Made by a program: the position numbers and the translations under genes. Shown in pieces: positions 44,390 to 52,323 of a stretch of 64,000 nt of DNA. The notes beneath the pieces are model-generated. The model was given only the letters and a program-made list of their open reading frames with translations. It was not told where the DNA came from and ran no database searches. The DNA comes from Stutzerimonas kunmingensis (GTDB taxonomy: Bacteria > Pseudomonadota > Gammaproteobacteria > Pseudomonadales > Pseudomonadaceae), in the NCBI RefSeq assembly GCF_021432085.1, contig NZ_CP090366.1, forward strand, positions 3,472,001 through 3,536,000, written 5' to 3'. How positions within the stretch are numbered: position 1 is the first letter of the stretch; every line of letters starts with the position of its first letter.

Positions 44390-45034
44390 TCAGGCCCGGA
44401 CGAAAGGATTCTCGCGCATTTCGTCCCCCAGCCGCGTATCCGGGCCGTGGCCGGTCACCACGGTTGCTTCTTCATCCAGCGAGTAGAGCCGCTGCTTGAT
44501 GGAGCGCTCGATGGTGGCGTAGTCACCACCCCACAGATCGGTGCGCCCGATGCCGCGGCGGAACAGGGTGTCGCCCGCGATCAGCAATTTGGCGTCGGCG
44601 AACCAGAAGCTCATGGATCCCGGCGTATGCCCCGGCGTGTGCAATGCCACGCCACAGCCACAGGCCAGCTCCTCATCGTCGCTCAGCCACTGATCGGGCG
44701 CTGGCACCGGACGGTAAGGCACGCCGAACATGCGGCACTGCATCTCCAGGCTGTCCCAGAGCACCTGATCGGCCTTGTGCAGATGGAGCGTGGCGCCGGT
44801 CTTCTCCTTCATCGAGCCGGATGCGAGGAAGTGGTCCAGGTGCGCATGGGTATGGATGATGCTCACCACCTTCAGGCCATGGGCGTCGAGTCGCGCCATG
44901 ATCAGTTCAGGATCGCCACCCGGATCGACCAAGATGGCTTTCTTGCTGACAGGATCGCCAATGATCGTGCAGTTGCACTGCAAAGGGCCGACGGGGAAGG
45001 TTTCGCGAATCAGCATCGGTTGGGTGGCAGCCAT
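44390..45034 (-). CDS. Metallo-beta-lactamase fold hydrolase (glyoxalase II-like, YcbL/GloC type)
   Basis: A 214-residue two-metal hydrolase. The HxHxDH motif is HTHAHLDH, followed by HTPGHTPGSMSFWF, the bridging aspartate in IAGDTLFRRGIGRTDL and the final VTGHGPDT. This short version without the C-terminal helical domain of GloB is typical of GloC/YcbL proteins, which hydrolyse S-lactoylglutathione or related thioesters. The ATG at 45034 has GAGGA 5 bases upstream. Confidence 0.9.
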   Translation of the reverse strand: MAATQPMLIRETFPVGPLQCNCTIIGDPVSKKAILVDPGGDPELIMARLDAHGLKVVSIIHTHAHLDHFLASGSMKEKTGATLHLHKADQVLWDSLEMQCRMFGVPYRPVPAPDQWLSDDEELACGCGVALHTPGHTPGSMSFWFADAKLLIAGDTLFRRGIGRTDLWGGDYATIERSIKQRLYSLDEEATVVTGHGPDTRLGDEMRENPFVRA

Positions 45035-45249
45035 GACGTCCTCGGGTGCTTGGCAATCTCTCGCTGCGCGGGCGCGCAGGAAGGGCAGCTTGCCGAGTGG
45101 GCAGGCTTCAGGCAACTGCCGGGATCGACATCGATGAATGCCCGCCGCGATGGTTCAGGCCGATCGCGACGGTGATCACCTGGTATCAGGGCGCCCGGCA
45201 AATCCGTGGACGGCCCCTACCGGGCGTTGAGCCGATACGCGACCTCGGT

Positions 45250-46935
45250 TCAGCTGAGCGAGGTCTGCTCGGCGCTCCCCTCTTTCTGCCAACGCGCGAT
45301 TTCGCTGCGGATGCGCTTCTTGTCCAGCTTGCCGACGCTGGTCTTGGGAATCTCGCTGACCACCGCGATCTGCTGCGGGATCGCCCACTTGTTGATGTGC
45401 CCCTCGGCCACCGCCGGCTCAAGGAAGGTCTGCAAGTCGGCAGCGCTCAGTTCGCGGCCTTCGCCCAGCACCACCAGGGCAAAGGGTCGCTCACCCCAGC
45501 GCTCGTCCGGCACACCAACCACGGCGACATCGCGCACCGCCTCATGACGGCTGATCAGCCCTTCAAGGGTGAGGGAGGACAGCCACTCACCACCGGTCTT
45601 GATCACATCCTTGATGCGGTCGCGGATCTCGATATTGGCCATCTCGTCGATCACCGCGACGTCGCCGGTGTGCAGCCAGCCATCAGCCCACAGCTCTTCG
45701 CTCTTCTCCGGCTCGTTGTAATAGCCTTGGGTCAGCCAGGGTGCACGCAGCACCAGCTCGCCCTGGGAGCTCCCATCCGCCGGCAGGAAGCTGCCGTCCG
45801 CCGCCTGAATCGCCGCATCGACCAGCACCACCGGGACGCCGGCCTTGAGGTGGAAGGTACTGCGGGTGTCTTCGTCGGCCTCGAGCAGCTCGTCGTTGAT
45901 GTGCGCGCCGGAAATCAGCGGGCAGGTCTCGGACATGCCGTAGGCAGCGATCAGGTTCATGCCACGGGCCTTGGCCTGGTCATACAGGCCGCGGGTCAGC
46001 GCACTGCCGCCAATGGTGATCTTCCAGCCCTTGAAATCGGTGCCCTGCGCCGCCTTGGCGTTGAGCAGCATCTGCACGATGGTCGGCACGCAATGGGAGA
46101 AAGTCACCTGCTCACGGCGCCACAGGTCGATCAGGTACTCGGGATCGTAACGCCCGGGATAGACCTGCTTGAGGCCGAGCATGGTGGCGACGTAGGGCAA
46201 ACCCCAGGCATGCACATGGAACATCGGCGTGATCGGCATGTAGACGTCGTCCGAGCCCATCAGCCGAGGATTCTCCCGGCAGCCGACCGTCACTGCCGCA
46301 GCCAGGGTGTGCAGCACCAGCTGGCGATGGGTGAAGTAGACGCCCTTGGGGTTTCCGGTGGTGCCGGTGGTGTAGAAGGTCGTGGCGACCGAGTCCTCGT
46401 CGAAATCGGGAAAGTCGTAGCTCGGCTCGGCGGCAGCCAGCAGGCTTTCGTACTCGCCGACGCAATCCGGCAGGCCGGCGTCGTGCACGTCGCCATCGGT
46501 GAGCAGCAGCGTCTTCTGCACGGTGGTCAGCTGCCCGGCAATCGCCTGGTACAGCGGCACGAACTCGCTGTTGACCAGCACGAAGCGGTCATCGGCGTGA
46601 TTCATGGTGTAAAGGATCTGGTCCGGCGAGAGCCGCACGTTGATGGTATGCACCACGGCGCCAATCATAGGAATGGCGAACATGCATTCCAGATAGCGGT
46701 GGCTGTCCCAGTCCATCACCGCCACGGTGTCACCTGCCTTCACGCCGGCTGCAGTCAGCACGTTGGCCAACCGCGCGACACGTTGATTCAGGGTGCGGTA
46801 GTCGTAACGCAGCTGGTCACGGTAGACGATCTCGCGGGTGCGCTCGTAGCGCACGCCGGACAACAGCAGGCGCTTGATCAGCAGAGGGTACTGGTAAGCG
46901 TTCGCCGCGGGCTTGATGACACGGGTCTGCAGCAT
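45250..46935 (-). CDS. Fatty acid--CoA ligase (AMP-binding, AlkK/medium-chain type)
   Basis: Activates a carboxylic acid to its acyl-CoA through an acyl-adenylate. The 561-residue protein has the P-loop YTTGTTGNPKGVY, the A5 motif YGMSETCP, the hinge region GWLHTGDVAVIDE, IKTGGEWLSS and the catalytic C-terminal lysine in KTSVGKLDKKRIR. The overall pattern is that of medium-chain ligases such as AlkK, or methylthiopropionate ligases (DmdB). The substrate is not certain. The start at 46935 (MLQTRVIKPA) is 9 bases from AGGA. It lies downstream of a LysE-type gene, 106 bases apart. The 215 bases after it (to 45035) contain only an inverted repeat CGCCCGG/CCGGGCG (45192-45226). Confidence 0.92.
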   Translation of the reverse strand: MLQTRVIKPAANAYQYPLLIKRLLLSGVRYERTREIVYRDQLRYDYRTLNQRVARLANVLTAAGVKAGDTVAVMDWDSHRYLECMFAIPMIGAVVHTINVRLSPDQILYTMNHADDRFVLVNSEFVPLYQAIAGQLTTVQKTLLLTDGDVHDAGLPDCVGEYESLLAAAEPSYDFPDFDEDSVATTFYTTGTTGNPKGVYFTHRQLVLHTLAAAVTVGCRENPRLMGSDDVYMPITPMFHVHAWGLPYVATMLGLKQVYPGRYDPEYLIDLWRREQVTFSHCVPTIVQMLLNAKAAQGTDFKGWKITIGGSALTRGLYDQAKARGMNLIAAYGMSETCPLISGAHINDELLEADEDTRSTFHLKAGVPVVLVDAAIQAADGSFLPADGSSQGELVLRAPWLTQGYYNEPEKSEELWADGWLHTGDVAVIDEMANIEIRDRIKDVIKTGGEWLSSLTLEGLISRHEAVRDVAVVGVPDERWGERPFALVVLGEGRELSAADLQTFLEPAVAEGHINKWAIPQQIAVVSEIPKTSVGKLDKKRIRSEIARWQKEGSAEQTSLS

Positions 46936-47041
46936 GAGGGGCATCCTGTTCTTGTTGGAGTTGTAAACAGCACTCTAGAGCGTCCGCCCCCAGGCAAAAT
47001 CAGTCCAAAGGATTATTTTCCGCGCACCTCGTTTCAGCGTG

Positions 47042-47671
47042 TTAACCGATCTCGCTTACCGCCAGGCGTACACCAAGGCCGATCAGCACGGCGCCGGTCA
47101 GCCTGTCGAACCAGTGGCCCATTCGCGCAAACCCAGCACGCACGCGGCCTCGGCTGAACAGCCAGGCCACCAGCAGAAACCACAGCGCGGTGGCACCGGC
47201 GAGGTAGACGCCGTAACCGGCCTGCACCCACAGTGGCGTATCGGCGCTGATCACGACCGTGAATAGCGAGAGGAAGAACAGCGTGGCCTTGGGATTCAGG
47301 CCATTGGTGACGAAGCCGACGACGAACGCCTGCCAGGGTGAGCGATCCGACGTGGTGTCGACCTCGTCTGCCGTATCCAGGCTCATGGGTCGTGCACGCA
47401 GCGCGCGCCAGCCGAGATAGAGCAGATAGCCTGCAGCCAGCCACTTGAAGAGGTTGAACAGCACAATCGACTGCGAGACGATCAGGCCGATACCGAGCAG
47501 GGAATAGGCGACGTGGACGAATATCCCGCAGCCGACGCCCAGCGCCGTCCAGCTTCCGACACGGCGTCCCTGGGTCACGCTTTCGCGGACCACCACCGCG
47601 AAATCCGGTCCCGGGCTGGCCACCGCGAGCAGATGCACCAGCGCCACGGTCATAAATTCCATCCAGTACAC
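47042..47671 (-). CDS. LysE family amino-acid exporter
   Basis: A 209-residue inner-membrane translocator with about six hydrophobic segments, starting near EFMTVALVHLLAVASPGPDF, whose SPGPD motif is the hallmark of the LysE/RhtB family. Later signatures are GFVTNGLNPKATLFFLSLF and the last helix LTGAVLIGLGVRLAV. It exports amino acids or related metabolites; the substrate is unknown. I use a GTG at 47671, placed 8 bases after GGAG. The ATG at 47662 is the alternative. It diverges from the hydroxyacid dehydrogenase gene with only 68 bases between. Confidence 0.88.
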   Translation of the reverse strand: MYWMEFMTVALVHLLAVASPGPDFAVVVRESVTQGRRVGSWTALGVGCGIFVHVAYSLLGIGLIVSQSIVLFNLFKWLAAGYLLYLGWRALRARPMSLDTADEVDTTSDRSPWQAFVVGFVTNGLNPKATLFFLSLFTVVISADTPLWVQAGYGVYLAGATALWFLLVAWLFSRGRVRAGFARMGHWFDRLTGAVLIGLGVRLAVSEIG

Positions 47672-47739
47672 AATCCAGTCTCCACGCAATGCCGGGCTTC
47701 ATTGTCGATCAGCCCCGGCTTCTTCGAAAGGTACAGTTG

Positions 47740-48699
47740 ATGTCCAGTCGCGCCGTTTTCCTCGATCTTTCCCCACTCGAACAAGGCGACCTCGATCTGA
47801 CCCCGCTGCAGGACGCGTTCAGCGAACTCGTGTGTCATGAGCAAAGCACAGCGGATCAGATTGTCGAGCGTCTGCGCGGCGCGCAGGTGGCCATCGTCAA
47901 CAAGGTCGCGCTGAGTGCAGACACCCTGGCGGCCTGCCCCGATCTCAAGCTGATCCTGGTGTCTGCCACCGGAGTCAACAACATCGACCTGCAGGCCGCT
48001 GGCGAGCGCGGCATCGTGGTCTGCAACTGCCAGGCCTACGGCACCCCGACCGTGGCCCAGCACACCCTGATGTTGCTGCTGGCACTGGCCACGCGCCTGC
48101 CCGACTACCAAGCGGCCGTCGCCCGCGGCCGCTGGCAGGAAAGCGGTCAGTTCTGCCTGCTGGACTTTCCCATCGTCGAGCTGGAAGGCAAGACCCTCGG
48201 CCTGCTCGGCCACGGCGAACTCGGCAGCGCGGTGTCTCGATTGGCCGAGGCGCTTGGTATGCGCGTGCTGGTCGGCAACCTGCCGGGACGGCCGAAGCGC
48301 CCGGAACGCGTGGATCTGGACGAACTGCTGCCGCAGGTGGATGCAGTGACACTGCACTGCCCGCTGACGGAGCAGACGCGCAATCTGATCGGTGCGCGCG
48401 AGCTGCAACTGATGAAGCCGAGCGCCTTCCTGATCAACGCCGCCCGTGGTGGTCTGGTCGATGAGCAGGCATTGGCCGATGCCCTGCGCCGCGGTCACCT
48501 GGGTGGTGCCGCCACCGACGTTCTGACCAGCGAGCCGCCGAGCGACGACAACCCGCTGCTGGACCCGAGCCTGCCCCGCCTGATCATCACCCCACACAGC
48601 GCCTGGGGCAGCCGCGAGGCGCGCCAGCGCATCGTCGGCCAGCTCGCAGAGAACGCAACGGCCTTCTTTGCCGGCGCACCAATTCGGCAGGTGAACTGA
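47740..48699 (+). CDS. D-2-hydroxyacid dehydrogenase (glycerate dehydrogenase/hydroxypyruvate reductase type)
   Basis: NAD(P)H-dependent enzyme of 319 residues reducing 2-oxoacids such as hydroxypyruvate or glyoxylate. The Rossmann loop reads LLGHGELGSAVSRLAEALGM, with His at the second position of the usual GxGxxG. Catalytic residues are present: Arg in NAARGGLVDE, Glu in LTSEPPSDDNPL and His in ITPHSAWGS. The ATG at 47740 follows AAGG. There are no adjacent serine-cycle or glyoxylate genes, so the physiological substrate is open. Confidence 0.9.
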   Translation: MSSRAVFLDLSPLEQGDLDLTPLQDAFSELVCHEQSTADQIVERLRGAQVAIVNKVALSADTLAACPDLKLILVSATGVNNIDLQAAGERGIVVCNCQAYGTPTVAQHTLMLLLALATRLPDYQAAVARGRWQESGQFCLLDFPIVELEGKTLGLLGHGELGSAVSRLAEALGMRVLVGNLPGRPKRPERVDLDELLPQVDAVTLHCPLTEQTRNLIGARELQLMKPSAFLINAARGGLVDEQALADALRRGHLGGAATDVLTSEPPSDDNPLLDPSLPRLIITPHSAWGSREARQRIVGQLAENATAFFAGAPIRQVN

Positions 48700-48783
48700 G
48701 CACCGGCCCAGGGGCTGGGCGTCCCGGCTTGCGAGAAAACGCCGATAGCCCCTAAGCTCCCCGACTTTTTCCGGGAGACGCCA

Positions 48784-49782
48784 ATGGACCCTCGAAGCGA
48801 AGTGCTGCTGCGTCAGGCCGAGCTGTTTCAAGGCCGGCTACTGCTGGCCGGGCCGCCCGCCGACGACCTGCTGGGTCAGCTTCCCGCCGCGGTTGGCTGG
48901 AGCTGGCATGCAGGCGAGCAGCAATTGCTGGACCGTCGCTTCGGCGGGCGTTGCAGCTTTGGCGTCGCACCGGTACCGGGCGAGTTCGACGCCGCCGTGC
49001 TGTTCCTGCCGAAATCCCGCGAACTCACCGACTATCTGCTGCAAACGCTGGCGGCGCGCCTCAACGGACGGCCGCTGTATCTGGTCGGCGAGAAACGTGC
49101 CGGCGTCGAGCGCGCCGCCAGGCAACTGGCCGGGTTAGGCCGCGCACGCAAGCTCGACAGCGCCCGCCATTGCCAGCTCTGGCAGGTAATGGTCGAGCAG
49201 GCACCTGCTGCTCCCGAACTGGACGCCCTGGCACACCATTTCACCCTCGAACTGGCGGACGGCCCGTTGCAGGTCATCAGCCTGCCCGGCGTGTTCAGCC
49301 ATGGTCGCCTGGATGTCGGCAGCGCCCTGCTGCTCGAGCATCTCGATGACCTCCCAAGTGGGCGCGTGCTCGACTTCGGCTGTGGGGCCGGCATTCTCGG
49401 CGCCACGCTCAAGCGTCGCTATCCGCAAAGCAATCTGCTGCTGCTGGATGTGGACGCCTTCGCCATCGAGAGCAGCCGCAGGACGCTCGCCGCGAACGGA
49501 CTCGAAGCTGAAGTGATTGCCGGGGATGGCATCGACGCCGCGCCACGACACCTGGCGGCGATCGTCAGCAACCCGCCGTTCCACCAAGGCGTGCACACCA
49601 GCTACCGGGCCAGCGAGGCGCTGATCGAGCGCGCCGCCGAGCACCTGGTCAGCGGTGGCGAGCTGCGCCTGGTAGCCAACGCGTTCCTCAGGTATCCCCC
49701 CTTGGTCGAGCAGCATCTTGGCCCCTGTCACACGCTTGCCGAGCGCGACGGCTTCCGTATCTACCGCGCCGTGCGCCCCTGA
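48784..49782 (+). CDS. rsmC: 16S rRNA m2G1207 methyltransferase RsmC
   Basis: Methylates G1207 of 16S rRNA with S-adenosylmethionine. The 332-residue protein has the duplicated methyltransferase layout of RsmC: a degenerate N-terminal half and an active C-terminal half with SAM loop [12 protein letters not shown] and catalytic [10 protein letters not shown] (NPPF). Its length matches the family (about 330-345). The ATG has GGGAG 7 bases upstream. It is followed by a riboswitch that belongs to the next gene. Confidence 0.93.
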   Translation: MDPRSEVLLRQAELFQGRLLLAGPPADDLLGQLPAAVGWSWHAGEQQLLDRRFGGRCSFGVAPVPGEFDAAVLFLPKSRELTDYLLQTLAARLNGRPLYLVGEKRAGVERAARQLAGLGRARKLDSARHCQLWQVMVEQAPAAPELDALAHHFTLELADGPLQVISLPGVFSHGRLDVGSALLLEHLDDLPSGRVLDFGCGAGILGATLKRRYPQSNLLLLDVDAFAIESSRRTLAANGLEAEVIAGDGIDAAPRHLAAIVSNPPFHQGVHTSYRASEALIERAAEHLVSGGELRLVANAFLRYPPLVEQHLGPCHTLAERDGFRIYRAVRP

Positions 49783-49809
49783 TGCCAGCGACCGGCGGTT
49801 GCACCGACC

Positions 49810-49925
49810 GGCCGGTTGCGGCAAACTCGCCGCCGTCCTTGGGGGAGTAGTCTCCGACGAGCGCCCTGCTCGTCCGGCATGCGTCAACATACTTGGTCCG
49901 CAGACCATGGCGCATGCGACCGGCC
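49810..49925 (+). ncRNA. yybP-ykoY manganese riboswitch
   Basis: The stretch carries the conserved elements of the yybP-ykoY aptamer in order: GGGGAGTAG (49842-49850), a P2 hairpin GACGAGC-GCCC-TGCTCGTC (49856-49874), and the second conserved loop GTCAACATACT (49883-49893) entered from a P3 helix GCATGCG (49878-49884) that closes with CGCATGC (49911-49917). A possible outer helix is GGCCGGT (49810-49816) with ACCGGCC (49919-49925). This family senses Mn2+. It sits upstream of a GDT1/UPF0016 gene, a known partner that exports manganese. Exact boundaries are approximate. Confidence 0.85.
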
Positions 49926-49962
49926 AGCGCGTAACGATACGCCAGGCCAGGTTTGACAAGAC

Positions 49963-50010
49963 CCATGACATGTACACCTGACCCGGGCGGGCAGGCTGCG
50001 CATGTCATGG
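49963..50010 (+). promoter_or_regulatory. Long leader hairpin between the riboswitch and the GDT1 gene
   Basis: Perfect 10-bp arms CCATGACATG (49963-49972) and CATGTCATGG (50001-50010) enclose a nested stem CCTG/CAGG. The region lies after the riboswitch aptamer and 33 bases before the TTG start. It has no T-tract, so it probably acts on translation or mRNA stability as part of the expression platform. Confidence 0.6.
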
Positions 50011-50043
50011 TGAATCTGTCGACCCGCCCTAAAGGAATGCCGC

Positions 50044-50631
50044 TTGGAATCGTTTTTCGTCCCCACCCTGATCGTTGCGCTCGCCGAAATCGGCGACAAG
50101 ACGCAGTTGCTCGCGCTGCTGCTGGCGGCGCGTTATCGGCGACCGTGGCCGATAATCTGGGGCATCGTCGTCGCTACACTGGCCAACCATGCCGCCGCCG
50201 GCGCGGTCGGCAGCTGGGTATCGAGCCTGCTTTCGCCGGTGGCGCTGAGCTGGATACTGGCGGCAAGCTTCGCCGCGGTCGCGCTGTGGACGCTGGTGCC
50301 GGACAAACTGGATGACGACGATGCCAAGCTGGGCCGCGCCTACGGCCCCTTCGTCGCGACAACGATCGCCTTCTTCATTGCCGAGATGGGCGACAAGACC
50401 CAGGTCGCGACGGTGATGCTCGCCGCACAGTATCCGGAATTCATTCTGGTCATCCTCGGCACCACGGTCGGCATGCTGCTGGCCAATGTTCCGGTGGTGC
50501 TGATCAGCCACTTCGCCGCCGACCGCCTGCCGTTGACGCTGATCCGCCGGGTCGCCGCGGCCGGCTTTGCCGCACTCGCGCTGTACGCCGGCTATCAGGC
50601 GCTGTCCATGAGCACGATTGTCTCAGGCTGA
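50044..50631 (+). CDS. GDT1/UPF0016 family cation exporter (probable Mn2+ efflux)
   Basis: A 195-residue inner-membrane transporter with six hydrophobic segments arranged as two homologous halves, each bearing the family motif E-x-G-D-K-T: AEIGDKTQLLALL near residue 14 and AEMGDKTQVATVML near 114. Members include the vertebrate TMEM165 and bacterial manganese exporters such as Vibrio MneA. The start is TTG, placed 9 bases after AAAGGA. The upstream Mn2+ riboswitch strongly supports manganese export, induced when cellular manganese is high. Confidence 0.92.
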   Translation: MESFFVPTLIVALAEIGDKTQLLALLLAARYRRPWPIIWGIVVATLANHAAAGAVGSWVSSLLSPVALSWILAASFAAVALWTLVPDKLDDDDAKLGRAYGPFVATTIAFFIAEMGDKTQVATVMLAAQYPEFILVILGTTVGMLLANVPVVLISHFAADRLPLTLIRRVAAAGFAALALYAGYQALSMSTIVSG

Positions 50632-50716
50632 TACCCAGCGCAAATCTGCGCCACCGGGGAGCTGATAGAGTGCGCTACCGCAGCGCACATCAGCGCCCCC
50701 GAGGAGATCAGGCTGC

Positions 50717-51160
50717 ATGTCAGCGGATGGACGCAAGAAACGAGTCTGCAACCATATCGATCTGAGCTGGAACAAGGGCCGCCTGGCCCTTTCCGAACAG
50801 ATGCAGAGCAAGTATTTCGCCTACAAGGGTTCATTCATCGGCCAGCCGCTGAACAGCGCAGGTTTCGCCGAGCTCGTGCGCAATGTGCGTACAGCCATGC
50901 CGGATCTGGAAGTGGTGGTGGATGAGTGCATATGCGAGGGCCACAAGGTGGTCACCTCAAGCACTGTGATGGGAACGCTGGCGACGCCGCTGTTCGGGTA
51001 CTCGGTCGCCGACAAGATTCTCGCCATTGCCGTGATGAGCGTCTGGACGCTGAACCCGGCTGGCGATATCGAGGAAATCCACACGCTCATCGACCTCGAA
51101 GGCGTGCATCAGCAACTGGGTATCGAGACACCCCTTTCGATGCTGCTGTCGCCGGCCTGA
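50717..51160 (+). CDS. SnoaL-like domain protein of unknown function
   Basis: A 147-residue protein with a SnoaL/NTF2-like fold as far as can be judged: an N-terminal helical segment (CNHIDLSWNKGRLALSEQM), a middle FAELVRNVRTAMPDLEVVVD typical of ester-cyclase-like proteins, and a strand-rich end (ISVW-like VMSVWTLNPAGDIEEIHTL). Catalytic residues cannot be assigned. GAGGAG lies about 12 bases before the ATG. It stands alone between the manganese exporter and the convergent M48 protease, and its last codons form one arm of a hairpin. Confidence 0.7.
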   Translation: MSADGRKKRVCNHIDLSWNKGRLALSEQMQSKYFAYKGSFIGQPLNSAGFAELVRNVRTAMPDLEVVVDECICEGHKVVTSSTVMGTLATPLFGYSVADKILAIAVMSVWTLNPAGDIEEIHTLIDLEGVHQQLGIETPLSMLLSPA

Positions 51161-51174
51161 ACGGCCGGCGACAG
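51146..51174. terminator. Hairpin overlapping the SnoaL-like stop codon
   Basis: A perfect 11-bp stem CTGTCGCCGGC/GCCGGCGACAG with a 7-base loop that contains the stop codon. It lies between convergent genes and has no T-tract. Confidence 0.55.
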
Positions 51175-51182
51175 GTCATCGC

Positions 51183-52001
51183 TCAACGGCCGCTGCGGGC
51201 CTGTTCGTAGAGCGGCATCACTTTCGGAATATTCGTCTTCAACGCCGCGGTGCGGGTGGTGGACGACGGGTGCGTGCTCATGAACTCGGGCGGTGCCGAA
51301 CCACCGGCCGAAGCCATCTTCTCCCACAGCGTGATCGCTGCATTCGGGTTGTAGCCCGCGCGCGCCGCGAGCTCCAGGCCGATCAGATCCGCTTCGTTCT
51401 CGTTGCCGCGGCTGTTGGGCAGCGTCATCAGATATTCCACACCCATGTTCGCCAGTTGCAGGCCGCCGGTACCGACGCCCATGGCCGACCCCAGCTGCGT
51501 CGCCATCTGCACGCCATAGGCCTTGGACATGGCTTCGCGACCGTGCTCGCGCAATGCGTGGGCGATCTCGTGGCCCATCACGGCCGCGATCTCGTCGTCG
51601 GTGAGCTTCAGCTTCTCGATCAGGCCGGTGTAGAAGATGATCTTGCCGCCCGGGCCGCAGTTGGCGTTAAGCTCCGGGCTGTCGATGACGTTGACCTCCC
51701 AGTTCCATTGCGCGGCATCGGGGCGGAACACCGGCACCTTGGCGATCAGCCGCTGGGCAATACCGTTGACCCGCTTGGTGATTGCGCTGTTTTTCTCCAG
51801 CACACCCTTGCTTGACGCCGCACTGAGCGTCTCTTGATAAGACTGGGCGTACATCTGGTTGACCTGCTCGGTCGACAGCATGCTGAACATGTACTGCTTG
51901 CGGTCGACGCCTACGGCGCCGCCGCTGGTGGTGTTGACGGCCTGACAGCCCGCCAGCACGGCAGCGGCGACCAACAGCGACAATCTGTGCGGCTTGAACA
52001 T
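51183..52001 (-). CDS. M48 family metalloprotease lipoprotein (LoiP/BepA-like)
   Basis: A 272-residue periplasmic zinc protease anchored in the outer membrane. The signal peptide ends at lipobox VLAGC (Cys19). The zinc site is HEIAHALREH (HExxH) with the third ligand in NENEADLIGLELAARAGY. The substrate-region segment NANCGPGGKIIFYTGL is typical of YggG/LoiP and BepA-type M48C proteases, which act in envelope quality control. There is no C-terminal TPR as in BepA, so LoiP is the closer match. A 192-bp inverted-repeat element lies directly upstream. Confidence 0.92.
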   Translation of the reverse strand: MFKPHRLSLLVAAAVLAGCQAVNTTSGGAVGVDRKQYMFSMLSTEQVNQMYAQSYQETLSAASSKGVLEKNSAITKRVNGIAQRLIAKVPVFRPDAAQWNWEVNVIDSPELNANCGPGGKIIFYTGLIEKLKLTDDEIAAVMGHEIAHALREHGREAMSKAYGVQMATQLGSAMGVGTGGLQLANMGVEYLMTLPNSRGNENEADLIGLELAARAGYNPNAAITLWEKMASAGGSAPPEFMSTHPSSTTRTAALKTNIPKVMPLYEQARSGR

Positions 52002-52033
52002 CGAGTCTCTCCGGAAAACCTGCGCCGTATCCT

Positions 52034-52225
52034 AGGGTCTGTTCCCGTTTCGTCGCAAGCCACGTTGCTGCGCCAAATGGCGCCATGGCCGGGCGGCGTT
52101 CCGCAGGCGCGGGACGCAGGTAATGGTGGTTCCCTTGCCAAGTCCCGCAACGCCGCATGGCGCCATTTGCCGCGCAACCCGCAGGGCCGGGCGGCGCGGC
52201 CGCGTACGAAACGGGAACAAACCCT
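52034..52225. repeat. 192-bp inverted-repeat element (MITE-like or long hairpin)
   Basis: The element begins AGGGTCTGTTCCCGTTTCGT (52034-52053) and ends with its near-perfect complement ACGAAACGGGAACAAACCCT (52206-52225). Further matching arms lie inside: CAAATGGCGCCATG (52074-52087) with CATGGCGCCATTTG (52156-52169), and GCGGGAC (52109-52115) with GTCCCGC (52142-52148). The whole stretch can fold into one imperfect hairpin. It fills most of the 322-base gap between the M48 protease and the chemoreceptor, carries no gene, and shows no clear target-site duplication. Confidence 0.75.
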
Positions 52226-52323
52226 ATCGCGGACCCACCTGTCAGGCAACCGAACGTACCGCTGCAGTTGTCGCAAAACCTGCCGATAGCCTCCTTATCC
52301 GCTGCGCAATTGGAGTTCCGCAC

